Positions 27,263-35,423 of a stretch of 52,415 bases of DNA are shown in pieces (positions within the stretch are counted from its first letter, which is position 1; each line of letters starts with the position of its first letter). Below the pieces are notes generated by a model. It was not told where the DNA came from, made no database searches, and saw only the letters and a program-made list of their open reading frames with translations. The position numbers and the translations under genes were made by a program. This stretch comes from Acetobacter okinawensis (GTDB taxonomy: Bacteria; Pseudomonadota; Alphaproteobacteria; Acetobacterales; Acetobacteraceae), in the NCBI RefSeq assembly GCF_002153655.1, contig NZ_JOPJ01000015.1:1-52415 (forward strand), written 5' to 3'.

Positions 27263-28942
27263 TTAACGGGCAGGAATGTTGGGGGACGGCGCGCGGGGCG
27301 GATACACACGGTGTGGCAGCACAAGATTCATGGCTGCATAGCCAAGGCAGACCCAGATCAGCACGTAGTAGATGTCAGTCAGCGCCAGAACGAGCGATTG
27401 CTCATGCACAAAGGTATGAAAAACCTGCAACCCGTTCCATGCGACATGCGCACCATCGGGGGAGGTGCCGCCAAGCTGCTGTGTAATGGGGTTGCCCATC
27501 CCCTCCAGCGCCAGTTGATGTGTACCATGCTGGTCCAGCAGCATGGTGGAGTGGTATTGCTCCCGCCTGCGGGTGGCGGCGGAAAACAGGGCAAATGCCA
27601 CAGCATTGGCCAGCCCCTTGAGCATGTTGACCATGCCAGAAATAAAGGGCCCATCGGCCGGGCCCATGGCCATGGTTGCGAGCATGAGGGTTGGAATAAC
27701 CGTCATGGGCTGGCCAAAGACCTGCAATATCTGAAGCAGGTAAAAATTATCGCGGACCCAGTCGACCGTAAGCCATGTGCCAAGCCACGCGGATGCGGCA
27801 AGGCATACCATGCCGCCTGCCAGCACAAGGCGGCAGTCTACCTTGCGGTTGTTACATATCCACGCGATCAGGGGCAGCATAAGCAGTTGCGGCAAGGCAA
27901 CGACGAGCGATACAGGGGCCGCCTGTATAGGTCTGTAGCCACGTATGGCCTCCAGATAGGTCGCTGGGATTTCCCCCATGATGGAGCAGATGGCCAGAAT
28001 ACCGACCAGAGAGAGCAGCGCCGCCTGAATGTTGCGCGAACGCCAGTACTGAATTCTAAAATACGGGCTGGGATGGAACGCCTCGTTAATAACAAACACA
28101 ATAAAGGCGGCAGTGCCCCAGAACGTCAGATTGGTAATGATGGATGACCGGAACCAGTCCAGCCGGTCCCCCTGATACAGCACAATAACAAGCGAGCAGA
28201 TGGCGGGCAGGCCGACAAGAATGCCCAGCCAGTTGAATTTTTCAAACCGCTCAAAATGCATGGGATCACGGGGCAGGCCATAGGCCATCATGCCAATTGC
28301 AAGGGCCGCGGTTGGTATGATTTCCCAATACAGCCAATGCCAGCCCACATGCTCGAACCAGAATGCCTCCAGCGGCAGGCCCAGATTGGGGCCAAAGGTC
28401 GCACTCATGGCATAACCACCAATACCGAACACACGGATCTGTGGAGGTAGGTATTTGAGCATGACGGTCATGAGCACCGGCGGCAGGCACCCTCCGGCAA
28501 GTCCCTGAAATGCCCGTAAGATACACAACGAAACAACATCAGGCATAAAGGGTGCTGGAATGGAGAGCAGCGCCAGAACTGCTGTCATGAAAATGGAAAA
28601 ACGGTAGATCGAGAACGTCATGTAGAACCACGGCGTAAAAGCCATGGCAGCAATATTGAACGCTTCGTAAATAGCAATGACCCACGTGCCTTCATCATGC
28701 CCTATGTGCATGGCGCCACGGATGTCGGAAAGACCGATTTCCGTTACGTGCTCGTTAAACCCAGCGACATGCACGGCCAAAAGCATGCCAAGGCAGCCAA
28801 CAACCGTGCGCAGACCAAACGGAGGAATATAAGAGGGCAGCGGCGGTGAAGCATGAATAACAGGCCCACCCGCCGCCAGTGCAGGAGCGGCATTTGTCAT
28901 GCCCGGCATGTTGACGATCCGGGATGGAGAGACAACCCTCAT
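27263..28942 (-). CDS. DHA2-family MFS multidrug transporter (EmrB-like)
   Basis: The 559-residue inner-membrane protein has about fourteen hydrophobic helices, as DHA2 drug/proton antiporters do. Examples are the first helix LRTVVGCLGMLLAVHVAG, EGTWVIAIYEAFNIAAMAF and ILRAFQGLAGGCLPPVLMTVML in the motif C region. In this operon it works with the HlyD adaptor and NodT channel to move compounds across both membranes; the substrate is unknown. The N terminus is uncertain: ATGs at residues 12 and 15 are alternatives, and none has a strong ribosome site. Its promoter faces the LysR gene across a short region with a candidate operator. Confidence 0.9.
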   Translation of the reverse strand: MRVVSPSRIVNMPGMTNAAPALAAGGPVIHASPPLPSYIPPFGLRTVVGCLGMLLAVHVAGFNEHVTEIGLSDIRGAMHIGHDEGTWVIAIYEAFNIAAMAFTPWFYMTFSIYRFSIFMTAVLALLSIPAPFMPDVVSLCILRAFQGLAGGCLPPVLMTVMLKYLPPQIRVFGIGGYAMSATFGPNLGLPLEAFWFEHVGWHWLYWEIIPTAALAIGMMAYGLPRDPMHFERFEKFNWLGILVGLPAICSLVIVLYQGDRLDWFRSSIITNLTFWGTAAFIVFVINEAFHPSPYFRIQYWRSRNIQAALLSLVGILAICSIMGEIPATYLEAIRGYRPIQAAPVSLVVALPQLLMLPLIAWICNNRKVDCRLVLAGGMVCLAASAWLGTWLTVDWVRDNFYLLQILQVFGQPMTVIPTLMLATMAMGPADGPFISGMVNMLKGLANAVAFALFSAATRRREQYHSTMLLDQHGTHQLALEGMGNPITQQLGGTSPDGAHVAWNGLQVFHTFVHEQSLVLALTDIYYVLIWVCLGYAAMNLVLPHRVYPPRAPSPNIPAR

Positions 28943-28957
28943 TAACCGTAAGCAACG

Positions 28958-28974
28958 ATTCCACTTTCTGGAAT
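28958..28974. promoter_or_regulatory. Candidate LysR-type operator between efflux operon and its regulator
   Basis: ATTCCA-CTTTC-TGGAAT is a perfect 6-bp inverted repeat that contains the T-N11-A pattern bound by LysR-type regulators. It lies in the 77-base gap between the divergent starts of the MFS gene and the LysR gene, where such a regulator normally binds to control both promoters. Confidence 0.6.
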
Positions 28975-29019
28975 GATAAACGATGGTGCCTGCGCCAGAT
29001 AAAGTCTATTTCTGTAAGG

Positions 29020-29943
29020 ATGAGAGGCTACGACCTAGATCTGCTGCGCTACCTTCAGGTTCTTATTGAGGAGGAGAGTGTCTCGCTCGCCGCAAGACGG
29101 CTGAAGGTGAGTGAACCAGCCATGAGCCGCCATCTGGCCAAGCTGCGCGTGGCTTTTGCCGACCCTATTCTGGTGCAGTCAGGCAGGCGGATGAGTGCGT
29201 CCGTTTTTGCTTTGGGTATTCTTGACCGCGTGCAGGAACTCGTCCGTAACGCTGATAGCCTGATAGAAACACGCGCGCTCGCCAATCTGGCCAACATGGC
29301 CCCGACTTTTACCATCCGCGCAAATGATCTGGTCGTGGCAGCTCTTGCTCTGCCGCTTTTACAGGCCCTTAAAAAAGAATGCCCACGATGTGAGGTTATC
29401 TGGGCGCCAGAAGTGGATGACCCGGCCTCCGACCCACTAAGGCATGGACGTGTTGACCTGTATATTGGTGCAACAGATGTGATGAAGCCTGAAATCAGGC
29501 GGCAAACCCTTTTTCGGGATCATATGCAGGGCGTTGTTCGTAAGGACCACCCCATACTGGCAACGCCAGTGACACCCCAGAGCATGGTGCTTTACGATTA
29601 CATCAGCGTGTCCCGCCGGGGGCGGGCGCAGGGGCCAATTGACTGGGTGCTACGGGCGCAGTACGGCCTTGCCCGGCGCATAGCCATGGTGGTTCCCAAT
29701 TACCATTGCATGGTGGAAAGCCTGAAGGATTCCGACCTTATTCTGCCACTACCCGGTATTGTTATAGACCATATATCGGTCAAGGCGCTGGGGTTGGCCA
29801 CTTTTCAGTTCCCGCTCCCCCTACCCAGCATAGATGCGTTTCAGGCGTGGCATCCCCGACGCGATACGGACCCGGTACACCGATGGTTGCGGGAGACTCT
29901 TTTTCGTGTTTCGCATCGTGTTTTGGGAAACAAAGCTGCTTAG
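29020..29943 (+). CDS. LysR-family regulator divergent from the efflux operon
   Basis: A 307-residue LysR protein with an N-terminal winged helix-turn-helix (LDLLRYLQVLIEEESVSLAARRLKVSEPAMSRHLAKLR) and a C-terminal effector-binding domain of two Rossmann-like lobes. The domain includes YIGATDVMKPEIRRQTLFRDHMQGVVRKDHP, a stretch typical of NodD/SyrM-like members. I begin it at MRGYDLDLL, since family members start a few residues before the first helix; the longer frame would overlap the MFS gene start. By position it should control the efflux genes in response to an aromatic or similar compound (inference). Confidence 0.88.
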   Translation: MRGYDLDLLRYLQVLIEEESVSLAARRLKVSEPAMSRHLAKLRVAFADPILVQSGRRMSASVFALGILDRVQELVRNADSLIETRALANLANMAPTFTIRANDLVVAALALPLLQALKKECPRCEVIWAPEVDDPASDPLRHGRVDLYIGATDVMKPEIRRQTLFRDHMQGVVRKDHPILATPVTPQSMVLYDYISVSRRGRAQGPIDWVLRAQYGLARRIAMVVPNYHCMVESLKDSDLILPLPGIVIDHISVKALGLATFQFPLPLPSIDAFQAWHPRRDTDPVHRWLRETLFRVSHRVLGNKAA

Positions 29944-29952
29944 CAAGAGAGT

Positions 29953-30864
29953 TTACAAAAAACCTGCTGTTCGGATATAGGGGCGCAAATCGCTCAGAAA
30001 CGCTTTGACACTGGCACGGGTGTGCTGCCGTGTTGGTAGAACGGCGTACAGATCAATTTTTTCGCCCTGCAAATCAGGCAGAATACGCACCAGCTTGCCT
30101 TCCTCAAGGTCCTGATAAACGTCACACAGCAGTTTGTAGGCAATACCCTGCCCCGAAAGCGCCCAGTCATGAATAATTTCGGCATTGGTTGTGGACAGGC
30201 GCGGTTCCACCATAACCACGTCGGTTTCTGTCTCGTTCCCAATAACCCACTTGTTCAGTAGCGCCATGGTTTTGTTTTTCCGCAGGCACAAACAATCATG
30301 TTTTGGAATATCGCGTGGATGTGTCGGCATGGAGCGGCGGGCGATATAAGCCGGAGAGGCACACAGGACACGCATTGTGGAGGCAAGGCGGGTTACAACA
30401 GCCCCCGGTGTTTCTGGCAGACCAAGCCTGAGCACCACATCCAGATAATCGTTAAAATCATAGTTGCCTTCAGGCGCAAGAGCCAGATTGATCATCAGGC
30501 GGGGGTGCCTGGCACTGAATGCCTCAATAAAAGGGGCAATCTGCCTGCGGCCCAGTTCTACCGGTGCACCAATGCTCAATGTGCCACGTGGTGCATTGGT
30601 GCTGGAAGATATCTCCTCCTCCAGTTGGTCAATATCGGCAACAATGGTCAAAGCGCGCTCGTAATAGAGTCTGCCTGTCTCGCTCAGTCCAAAATGCCGC
30701 GTATTGCGGATGACCAGTGTGCTCCCTAACCGCGTTTCCAACCGGGCAAGACGGCGTGACGCAGCTGCGGGCGATGTACCCAGACTGCGCGCACCGGCTG
30801 AAAGACTACCGGCGTCCACCAGACTGATGAAAAAACGTAAATCCCCTGTTTCATCATAGGGCAT
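29953..30864 (-). CDS. LysR-family regulator divergent from a lipocalin-like gene
   Basis: A 303-residue LysR protein. Its helix-turn-helix is FFISLVDAGSLSAGARSLGTSPAAASRRLARLETRLG, followed by the linker and an effector domain of the CrgA-like branch (RGTLSIGAPVELGRRQIAPFIEAFSARHPRL). GGGAGAG precedes the ATG. It converges on the other LysR gene with nine bases between stops. Upstream it faces the lipocalin-like gene across about 195 bases that contain a palindrome. Control of that gene and of itself is the natural reading, though no effector can be named. Confidence 0.9.
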   Translation of the reverse strand: MPYDETGDLRFFISLVDAGSLSAGARSLGTSPAAASRRLARLETRLGSTLVIRNTRHFGLSETGRLYYERALTIVADIDQLEEEISSSTNAPRGTLSIGAPVELGRRQIAPFIEAFSARHPRLMINLALAPEGNYDFNDYLDVVLRLGLPETPGAVVTRLASTMRVLCASPAYIARRSMPTHPRDIPKHDCLCLRKNKTMALLNKWVIGNETETDVVMVEPRLSTTNAEIIHDWALSGQGIAYKLLCDVYQDLEEGKLVRILPDLQGEKIDLYAVLPTRQHTRASVKAFLSDLRPYIRTAGFL

Positions 30865-30966
30865 GGGCTCGGCTCTCCCTGAGCGTTTGGTGCAGGCTTA
30901 TTTTTGCGTCTAGCGTAATATTATTTTTCCTTAATTGTCACTACCGAAGAAGTGAAATGGAAGGCA

Positions 30967-30984
30967 TGTTTGTTTCAACAAACA
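30967..30984. promoter_or_regulatory. Candidate LysR operator upstream of the lipocalin-like gene
   Basis: TGTTTGT-TTCA-ACAAACA is a perfect 7-bp inverted repeat containing a T-N11-A spacing. It sits about midway between the divergent LysR and lipocalin-like starts, the position expected for the operator of the adjoining regulator. Confidence 0.55.
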
Positions 30985-31060
30985 ACATTAAGCGCAAAAC
31001 CTCCTTTGCGGATCTGTCAAAACTCCGACAGACGATACGAACTAGCAACGGAATGAGACT

Positions 31061-31561
31061 ATGCCCATGCAAGCGACCGTCCAGCGGATTATGGATAATG
31101 ACAATGAGCTGCCCTGCACAAAGGAAGACGCTCTGAGACAGAACCTTATCGGCACGTGGGAACTGGTCTCCTATCAGGTGGAAGAAAAAGAGAGCGGCAA
31201 TTTTATTAACGCCATGGGCCCTGCCCCGCGTGGCCGTGTTGTTTTTACCCCCGATGGTTGGGTGGCTTTCAATCTTGAAGGGAGCAACCGCCTTGCCGCA
31301 ACCACAGACACCGATCGCGCCCAGTTAATGAAAACACTGGTCGCTTATATTGGTCGTTATCGCGTGGAGGGAGATCAGTGGATTACCACCGTACAGACCG
31401 CGTGGGCACCGGAGTGGGTTGGCACGGAACAGCGCAGAACAGTCACGGTTGATGGCCAATATGCTGATGTTGTGACCCCATGGCGCAAAATGCCTAATTG
31501 GGCCGCAGGCAAGCTGTCACGCAGTATTATCCGTTTTCGCCGCGCACAGATGGCCGCCTGA
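31061..31561 (+). CDS. Lipocalin-like domain protein
   Basis: The 166-residue protein resembles the bacterial lipocalin-like family: LIGTWELVSYQVEEKESG at the start of the barrel, then PRGRVVFTPDGWVAFNLEGSNR and YIGRYRVEGDQWITTVQTAWAPEWVGTEQRR as successive strands. Members are small calycin barrels of mostly unknown ligand, some encoded with oxidoreductases for small organic compounds. No signal peptide is present, so it is likely cytoplasmic. The ATG has a GGAATGAG upstream. It is divergent from a LysR gene, which suggests inducible expression. Confidence 0.8.
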   Translation: MPMQATVQRIMDNDNELPCTKEDALRQNLIGTWELVSYQVEEKESGNFINAMGPAPRGRVVFTPDGWVAFNLEGSNRLAATTDTDRAQLMKTLVAYIGRYRVEGDQWITTVQTAWAPEWVGTEQRRTVTVDGQYADVVTPWRKMPNWAAGKLSRSIIRFRRAQMAA

Positions 31562-31567
31562 TACACT

Positions 31568-31616
31568 GCGTATGCAGAGCATGCTGCCCCCAAAGCGGTA
31601 CGCTCTGCATATACGC
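31568..31616. terminator. Shared hairpin between convergent lipocalin and nrdJ genes
   Basis: TATGCAGAGC (31571-31580) pairs with GCTCTGCATA (31602-31611). An outer GCG/CGC pairing with a two-base bulge extends the stem. The hairpin fills the 76-base gap between two stops that face each other, so it could end both transcripts, although neither side has a long T tract. Confidence 0.6.
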
Positions 31617-31637
31617 GTTGTGGCTTGATGCCTGCCA

Positions 31638-34049
31638 CTATAACGGGCAGGCACCACTTACGCATTGCAGATGCGCCCAATCCACAACTTCGCGCACATT
31701 GTCATCCTTGATTTTGGCAGTAATGGCGGCAAACCTGCCGGGGGAGACTTCTTCTTCCGGTAAGTATTCATATCCCAGATCAGAATCTGCACGGCTTGGC
31801 AGCACGGCACAGCACCGTATTTTTGGCTGATTTTGCGCCACCATGGCACGAAAGCCCTCCAGATCATGCCGATCTGTATAAATTTTGAGCGTGTAGGAAA
31901 CCTGATTCCCCTGCTCAGCACCAATCCAGTATTTTTCCAGCAGGCCAAGCCAGCGATACTGTTCTTCCGGGGTTGCTTCCGGGGCAGTGAGAACACGCTC
32001 CCCCATACCAAGGCGCTGGATGAGCGGAACCGTGGGAAAACCAACAACACTCATACCGGGAAAACTGCGCAATGAGCGAACCGGGTATCCCTTGCTTTCA
32101 TAAGTGTGGAGCAACGGGTCAGCCCCATGCTCCCACACTCCATCTGCGCGCCGGACGCCTTTAAATTGCACCCAGCGCAAATACTGCCGTCTGGCGGGTA
32201 GATGTGCACCCTCTGTCAGACCAAACAGTTTGGAAGTTGTGCCTGCGGGTTTAACGGTGGTGACCGTTACCGGTCGGGCCGTGCCTGTTTCTTGCGCATA
32301 GGCATTGGCTTCTGCCTTGGCGATGGCGGAAAGCGCACGCACCGCCTGCCAGAACGGTGCTGCACGCTCCTCATCCAGCATATCGTGGAAGTCCAGCCCA
32401 AAACGTAGCCAAGCCCATTCATGCAACCCTGTCGGGCCAATGCCGATGCGGTTTGTTCGGGCGACTTCCTGCCCGTACAACGCATCCATCCTGTTTGCCC
32501 GCAGCAAAAAACGAACGCCCAACCGCACAGCATCCCGGACACGGGCATCCCATTGCTCTGCAAGCTCTGGTGCAGGGCGCCCCGGTGTAACCTCGTCTAA
32601 TGGTATTGGGCAGGCCAGCAAGGGAGCAAAGTCGCCTATCACGCAGTACCCACCCGTAACATGCAACGTAATTTCGCCACACGGGTTAGTGGTGACGGGA
32701 AAATGAGCCTGTGCAGCACACTCCGCCAGCTTTGCAAGCAGGGTTGCTGCCTGCGTTGCATGGTAGCGTGTGGAACAAAAATCCCGACCATCCGTATAGA
32801 CCGGCTTGTCCCGCGCACTTCCTGTACGGCTGTCTTCCAGCCTGTCACCGTTAATGAAGCCCGGCTCACCATTAATCCAGGCGCAGCGGGTCGCTTCGGC
32901 AAAAACAGCCCGTGCATGCTCAGCCAAGGGGTTGGCAGGTATGGGGGCGTTGACATACCCCCAGAACTCCTGATCGACCATGACCGAGTGGTTGGCGGTC
33001 CATAACCCGCCTTCCTCCTTTGCACGAATAAAATGCAGCACATCTGCATCACGCCAGGATTTGGTGGCCATACGCGCCGCACGGCGTGCACCCCCCACCT
33101 GTACCTCAACAGACAAATAGTGATCTACCCGCAGTGCCTGCTCCCAACGGGGCATGCCGTTCTTGCGTGCAGGCTCAATCACATTGCGGTAAACATTCAG
33201 CAGCCCACGCAGCAGAGACACCGGACCTGCCGCCGGTCGCCCCTGCATGCCAGCAATAGGGCTACCCGCGCAGCGAATATGGCTAAAGTCCAGCACAAGA
33301 TGGCAGTCCCGATTTTGGGCGAATGCCATGGCTTCCATCACCTCTACCGCCTTGGCCCAGCCTTCCCGGCTATCTTCTATAACATGCACGACCCTGTTAG
33401 GTACGTCCGGCACCACAGGCTGAACGGACTGTTCCAGAAACTGGGTGACCTGTGCCTCCATCCCGGCGTCGAACGCATCTGGCACTGTCCCCCACGGTAG
33501 TATCTGCATTTCCAGCCCAAAACGTAGCAGGGCTGCGCGGTCACGTGGATAGTCGGGGTGTTGCATATCCAGCACAAAATGCAGTTCCGGCGCCTGCGCC
33601 CAGTCCACAATGCACAGCTCATCATCATAAGCCCTGCCAACACCCGAGCCGTTTAGCAGCAAATAGAACTTGGCAAAGGAGCAGATGGCAGTCGCACAGT
33701 TGGTGAACACTTCCATGTTCCGTGTGGACTGCTCTGAATCTCCATGCTGGAGGTGGCGGCCAGAAGTCAGCAGCGCTCCCGAGGCTATGGCGTTACGCAG
33801 CTGCATAACCTCCCGCTTATCCACTCCCGCCAGGAGCCCGGTGTTGCCTTGGGCAACCCGGTCGGCCACTGCGCCAAAATCCTCGTTGTCCGATGGGCGG
33901 AAGACGGTGCGCCGCCCCACTGCCTCCCCCATGCCCGGATCAAGCTGGCGGGCAATGCCTGATTGTGCACCATAGGCCCCTTCAAACGGAAAACGGGCCT
34001 GGACGGCTTGTGTCGCACGAGGCTCCGTGAGTGAAAAATGCCCGTTCAT
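31638..34049 (-). CDS. nrdJ: Adenosylcobalamin-dependent (class II) ribonucleotide reductase, RTPR-like
   Basis: This enzyme makes deoxyribonucleotides using a B12-derived radical and needs no oxygen. The 803-residue protein is a single chain of the monomeric type. Cys118 (in FTNCATAICSF) and Cys469 would form the substrate-reducing pair. NPCGE carries the radical Cys457 and Glu459, and the C-terminal shuttle pair is Cys796/Cys801 in CVSGACPL. The assignment of the residues follows the Lactobacillus enzyme by motif. GGAG precedes the ATG at good spacing. The upstream region was examined for a cobalamin riboswitch without success. It is divergent from the peroxidase-encapsulin operon. Confidence 0.92.
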   Translation of the reverse strand: MNGHFSLTEPRATQAVQARFPFEGAYGAQSGIARQLDPGMGEAVGRRTVFRPSDNEDFGAVADRVAQGNTGLLAGVDKREVMQLRNAIASGALLTSGRHLQHGDSEQSTRNMEVFTNCATAICSFAKFYLLLNGSGVGRAYDDELCIVDWAQAPELHFVLDMQHPDYPRDRAALLRFGLEMQILPWGTVPDAFDAGMEAQVTQFLEQSVQPVVPDVPNRVVHVIEDSREGWAKAVEVMEAMAFAQNRDCHLVLDFSHIRCAGSPIAGMQGRPAAGPVSLLRGLLNVYRNVIEPARKNGMPRWEQALRVDHYLSVEVQVGGARRAARMATKSWRDADVLHFIRAKEEGGLWTANHSVMVDQEFWGYVNAPIPANPLAEHARAVFAEATRCAWINGEPGFINGDRLEDSRTGSARDKPVYTDGRDFCSTRYHATQAATLLAKLAECAAQAHFPVTTNPCGEITLHVTGGYCVIGDFAPLLACPIPLDEVTPGRPAPELAEQWDARVRDAVRLGVRFLLRANRMDALYGQEVARTNRIGIGPTGLHEWAWLRFGLDFHDMLDEERAAPFWQAVRALSAIAKAEANAYAQETGTARPVTVTTVKPAGTTSKLFGLTEGAHLPARRQYLRWVQFKGVRRADGVWEHGADPLLHTYESKGYPVRSLRSFPGMSVVGFPTVPLIQRLGMGERVLTAPEATPEEQYRWLGLLEKYWIGAEQGNQVSYTLKIYTDRHDLEGFRAMVAQNQPKIRCCAVLPSRADSDLGYEYLPEEEVSPGRFAAITAKIKDDNVREVVDWAHLQCVSGACPL

Positions 34050-34384
34050 GCTCTAGCTCCATCCTTTGGCGCATACCGTATGCCCGCCGCTGAAAATCGT
34101 TCATTTTGTGTGTATTTAAAATTCATACCACCATATATAGTGCTGCGCACGTCCAAAATGCAGTGCGCACATGGGGCGGTCCTCCAAAGTTCAAGGTTTG
34201 CCTAGCCCGACTCAGGAAAATTTTTTTGAGAATGATCCGCATTACGAGTCTTGGCTGGGCGCAGCCTTCAAGCAGGTCATGATACGTACGCACGCGCCAC
34301 ATGCACCCTGCCCTTGCCATGCTTGAGCAGAAGCCTATGTTAGTTCCTGTTGCTGTCACGTGTGATTTTGTCAGGAGCTTCAGT
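34050..34384. other. 335-base divergent region between nrdJ and the DyP-encapsulin operon
   Basis: This holds the promoters of both directions. It has an AT-rich stretch around 34105-34140, a perfect 7-bp hairpin TGCGCAC/GTGCGCA (34144-34150 with 34163-34169) on the nrdJ side, and a Fur-box-like sequence near 34228. An in-frame extension of the peroxidase reaches back to an ATG at 34301, but the strong ribosome site at 34373-34377 argues against it. I see no B12 box in either orientation. Confidence 0.5.
34228..34246. promoter_or_regulatory. Fur-box-like sequence upstream of the encapsulin operon
   Basis: GAGAATGATCCGCATTACG matches the classical 19-base Fur consensus at 14 positions. A match this good is expected about once by chance in a window this size, so the support comes mainly from its place upstream of a haem peroxidase-encapsulin operon. 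Alphaproteobacteria often use other iron regulators (RirA, Irr), which weakens the call. Confidence 0.25.
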
Positions 34385-35422
34385 TTGTCGTCCACACCCC
34401 AACTTGTTGATCCAAGATTGACACAGGCCGCAGTTTTCCTTGTTCTGACCCTGAATACCGAGACCCCGGCCTCGCCTCAGGTTCTGGACCTGCTGGGGGA
34501 TATCTCCTCCCTTGTCCGTGGCATTGGCTTTCGGATTCCAGATGGCCGACTCAGTTGCGTCACAGGCATTGGGTCACAGGCATGGGACCAGCTTTTCGGC
34601 ACACCGCGCCCCAAGGAGTTGCACCCTTTCCGTGAGATTACGGGTGTGCACCATGCGCCATCTACCGCTGGTGATCTGCTTTTCCATATCCGCGCGACCC
34701 AGATGGACCTTTGCTTTGAGCTTGCAACAGCGCTTGTTGCCCGGCTGGAGGGGGTAGCCAGCGTGGTGGATGAGGTACATGGGTTCAAATATTTTGATGC
34801 CCGGGACCTCCTTGGCTTTGTCGATGGCACGGAAAACCCTTCTGGCGCAGTTGCCACGCAGGCAACTATCGTTGGGGATGAAGACCCGGCCTTTGCAGGC
34901 GGGAGTTATGTGATCGTCCAGAAATACCTGCATGACCTTAAAAAATGGGATGCCATTCCAACAGAGGTGCAGGAGCATATTATCGGCCGCAAAAAGGTCT
35001 CGGACATAGAACTGCCAGAAGCAGAAAAACCCAGCTACGCCCATAACGTGCTCACCAATATTGAAGAAAATGGCGAGCAGCTCCAGATCGTGCGTGAAAA
35101 CATGCCTTTTGGAACCGTGGGCAAGGGGGAGTTCGGCACATATTTTATTGGCTATGCCCGCTCCCCTGCCCGCACGGAGCAGATGCTCCAGAACATGTTT
35201 ATTGGTAAGCCACCGGGCAATTATGACAGATTGCTTGACGTCAGCACCGCAGTGACCGGAACGCTCTTTTTTACGCCGACAAGTGAGTTTTTGGACGCAG
35301 CACCGGATATGGTCATTGTAGCGCCACAGCCTGCCCCCCTTACGGGAGAGCAGGCCCGGCCCGCCCGCAACACTCAAGACGGTTCCCTTGGTATTGGATC
35401 ACTAAAAGAGAAGGACGCCTGA
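34385..35422 (+). CDS. DyP-type haem peroxidase with encapsulin targeting peptide
   Basis: The 345-residue dye-decolourising peroxidase belongs to the YfeX/DypB branch. It uses H2O2 and haem to oxidise a range of substrates. Markers are GFVDGTENP with catalytic Asp147, the likely proximal haem His220 (SYAHNV) and distal Arg237 (IVRENMPFG). The last 15 residues, DGSLGIGSLKEKDA with its lead-in, are the classic peptide that docks cargo on the inner wall of an encapsulin shell. I choose a TTG start because AGGAG lies seven bases before it and the result, MSSTPQLVDPRLTQAAVFLVLTL, fits the family; ATG codons upstream lack a ribosome site. One base separates its stop from the encapsulin ATG. Confidence 0.93.
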   Translation: MSSTPQLVDPRLTQAAVFLVLTLNTETPASPQVLDLLGDISSLVRGIGFRIPDGRLSCVTGIGSQAWDQLFGTPRPKELHPFREITGVHHAPSTAGDLLFHIRATQMDLCFELATALVARLEGVASVVDEVHGFKYFDARDLLGFVDGTENPSGAVATQATIVGDEDPAFAGGSYVIVQKYLHDLKKWDAIPTEVQEHIIGRKKVSDIELPEAEKPSYAHNVLTNIEENGEQLQIVRENMPFGTVGKGEFGTYFIGYARSPARTEQMLQNMFIGKPPGNYDRLLDVSTAVTGTLFFTPTSEFLDAAPDMVIVAPQPAPLTGEQARPARNTQDGSLGIGSLKEKDA

Positions 35423-35423
35423 T

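Noticed and set aside
34050-34384. A cobalamin riboswitch upstream of the B12-dependent reductase gene
   Set aside because: I read the leader on the nrdJ strand for a B12 box and the usual long-range pairing and found neither; the only clear structure is a short 7-bp hairpin.
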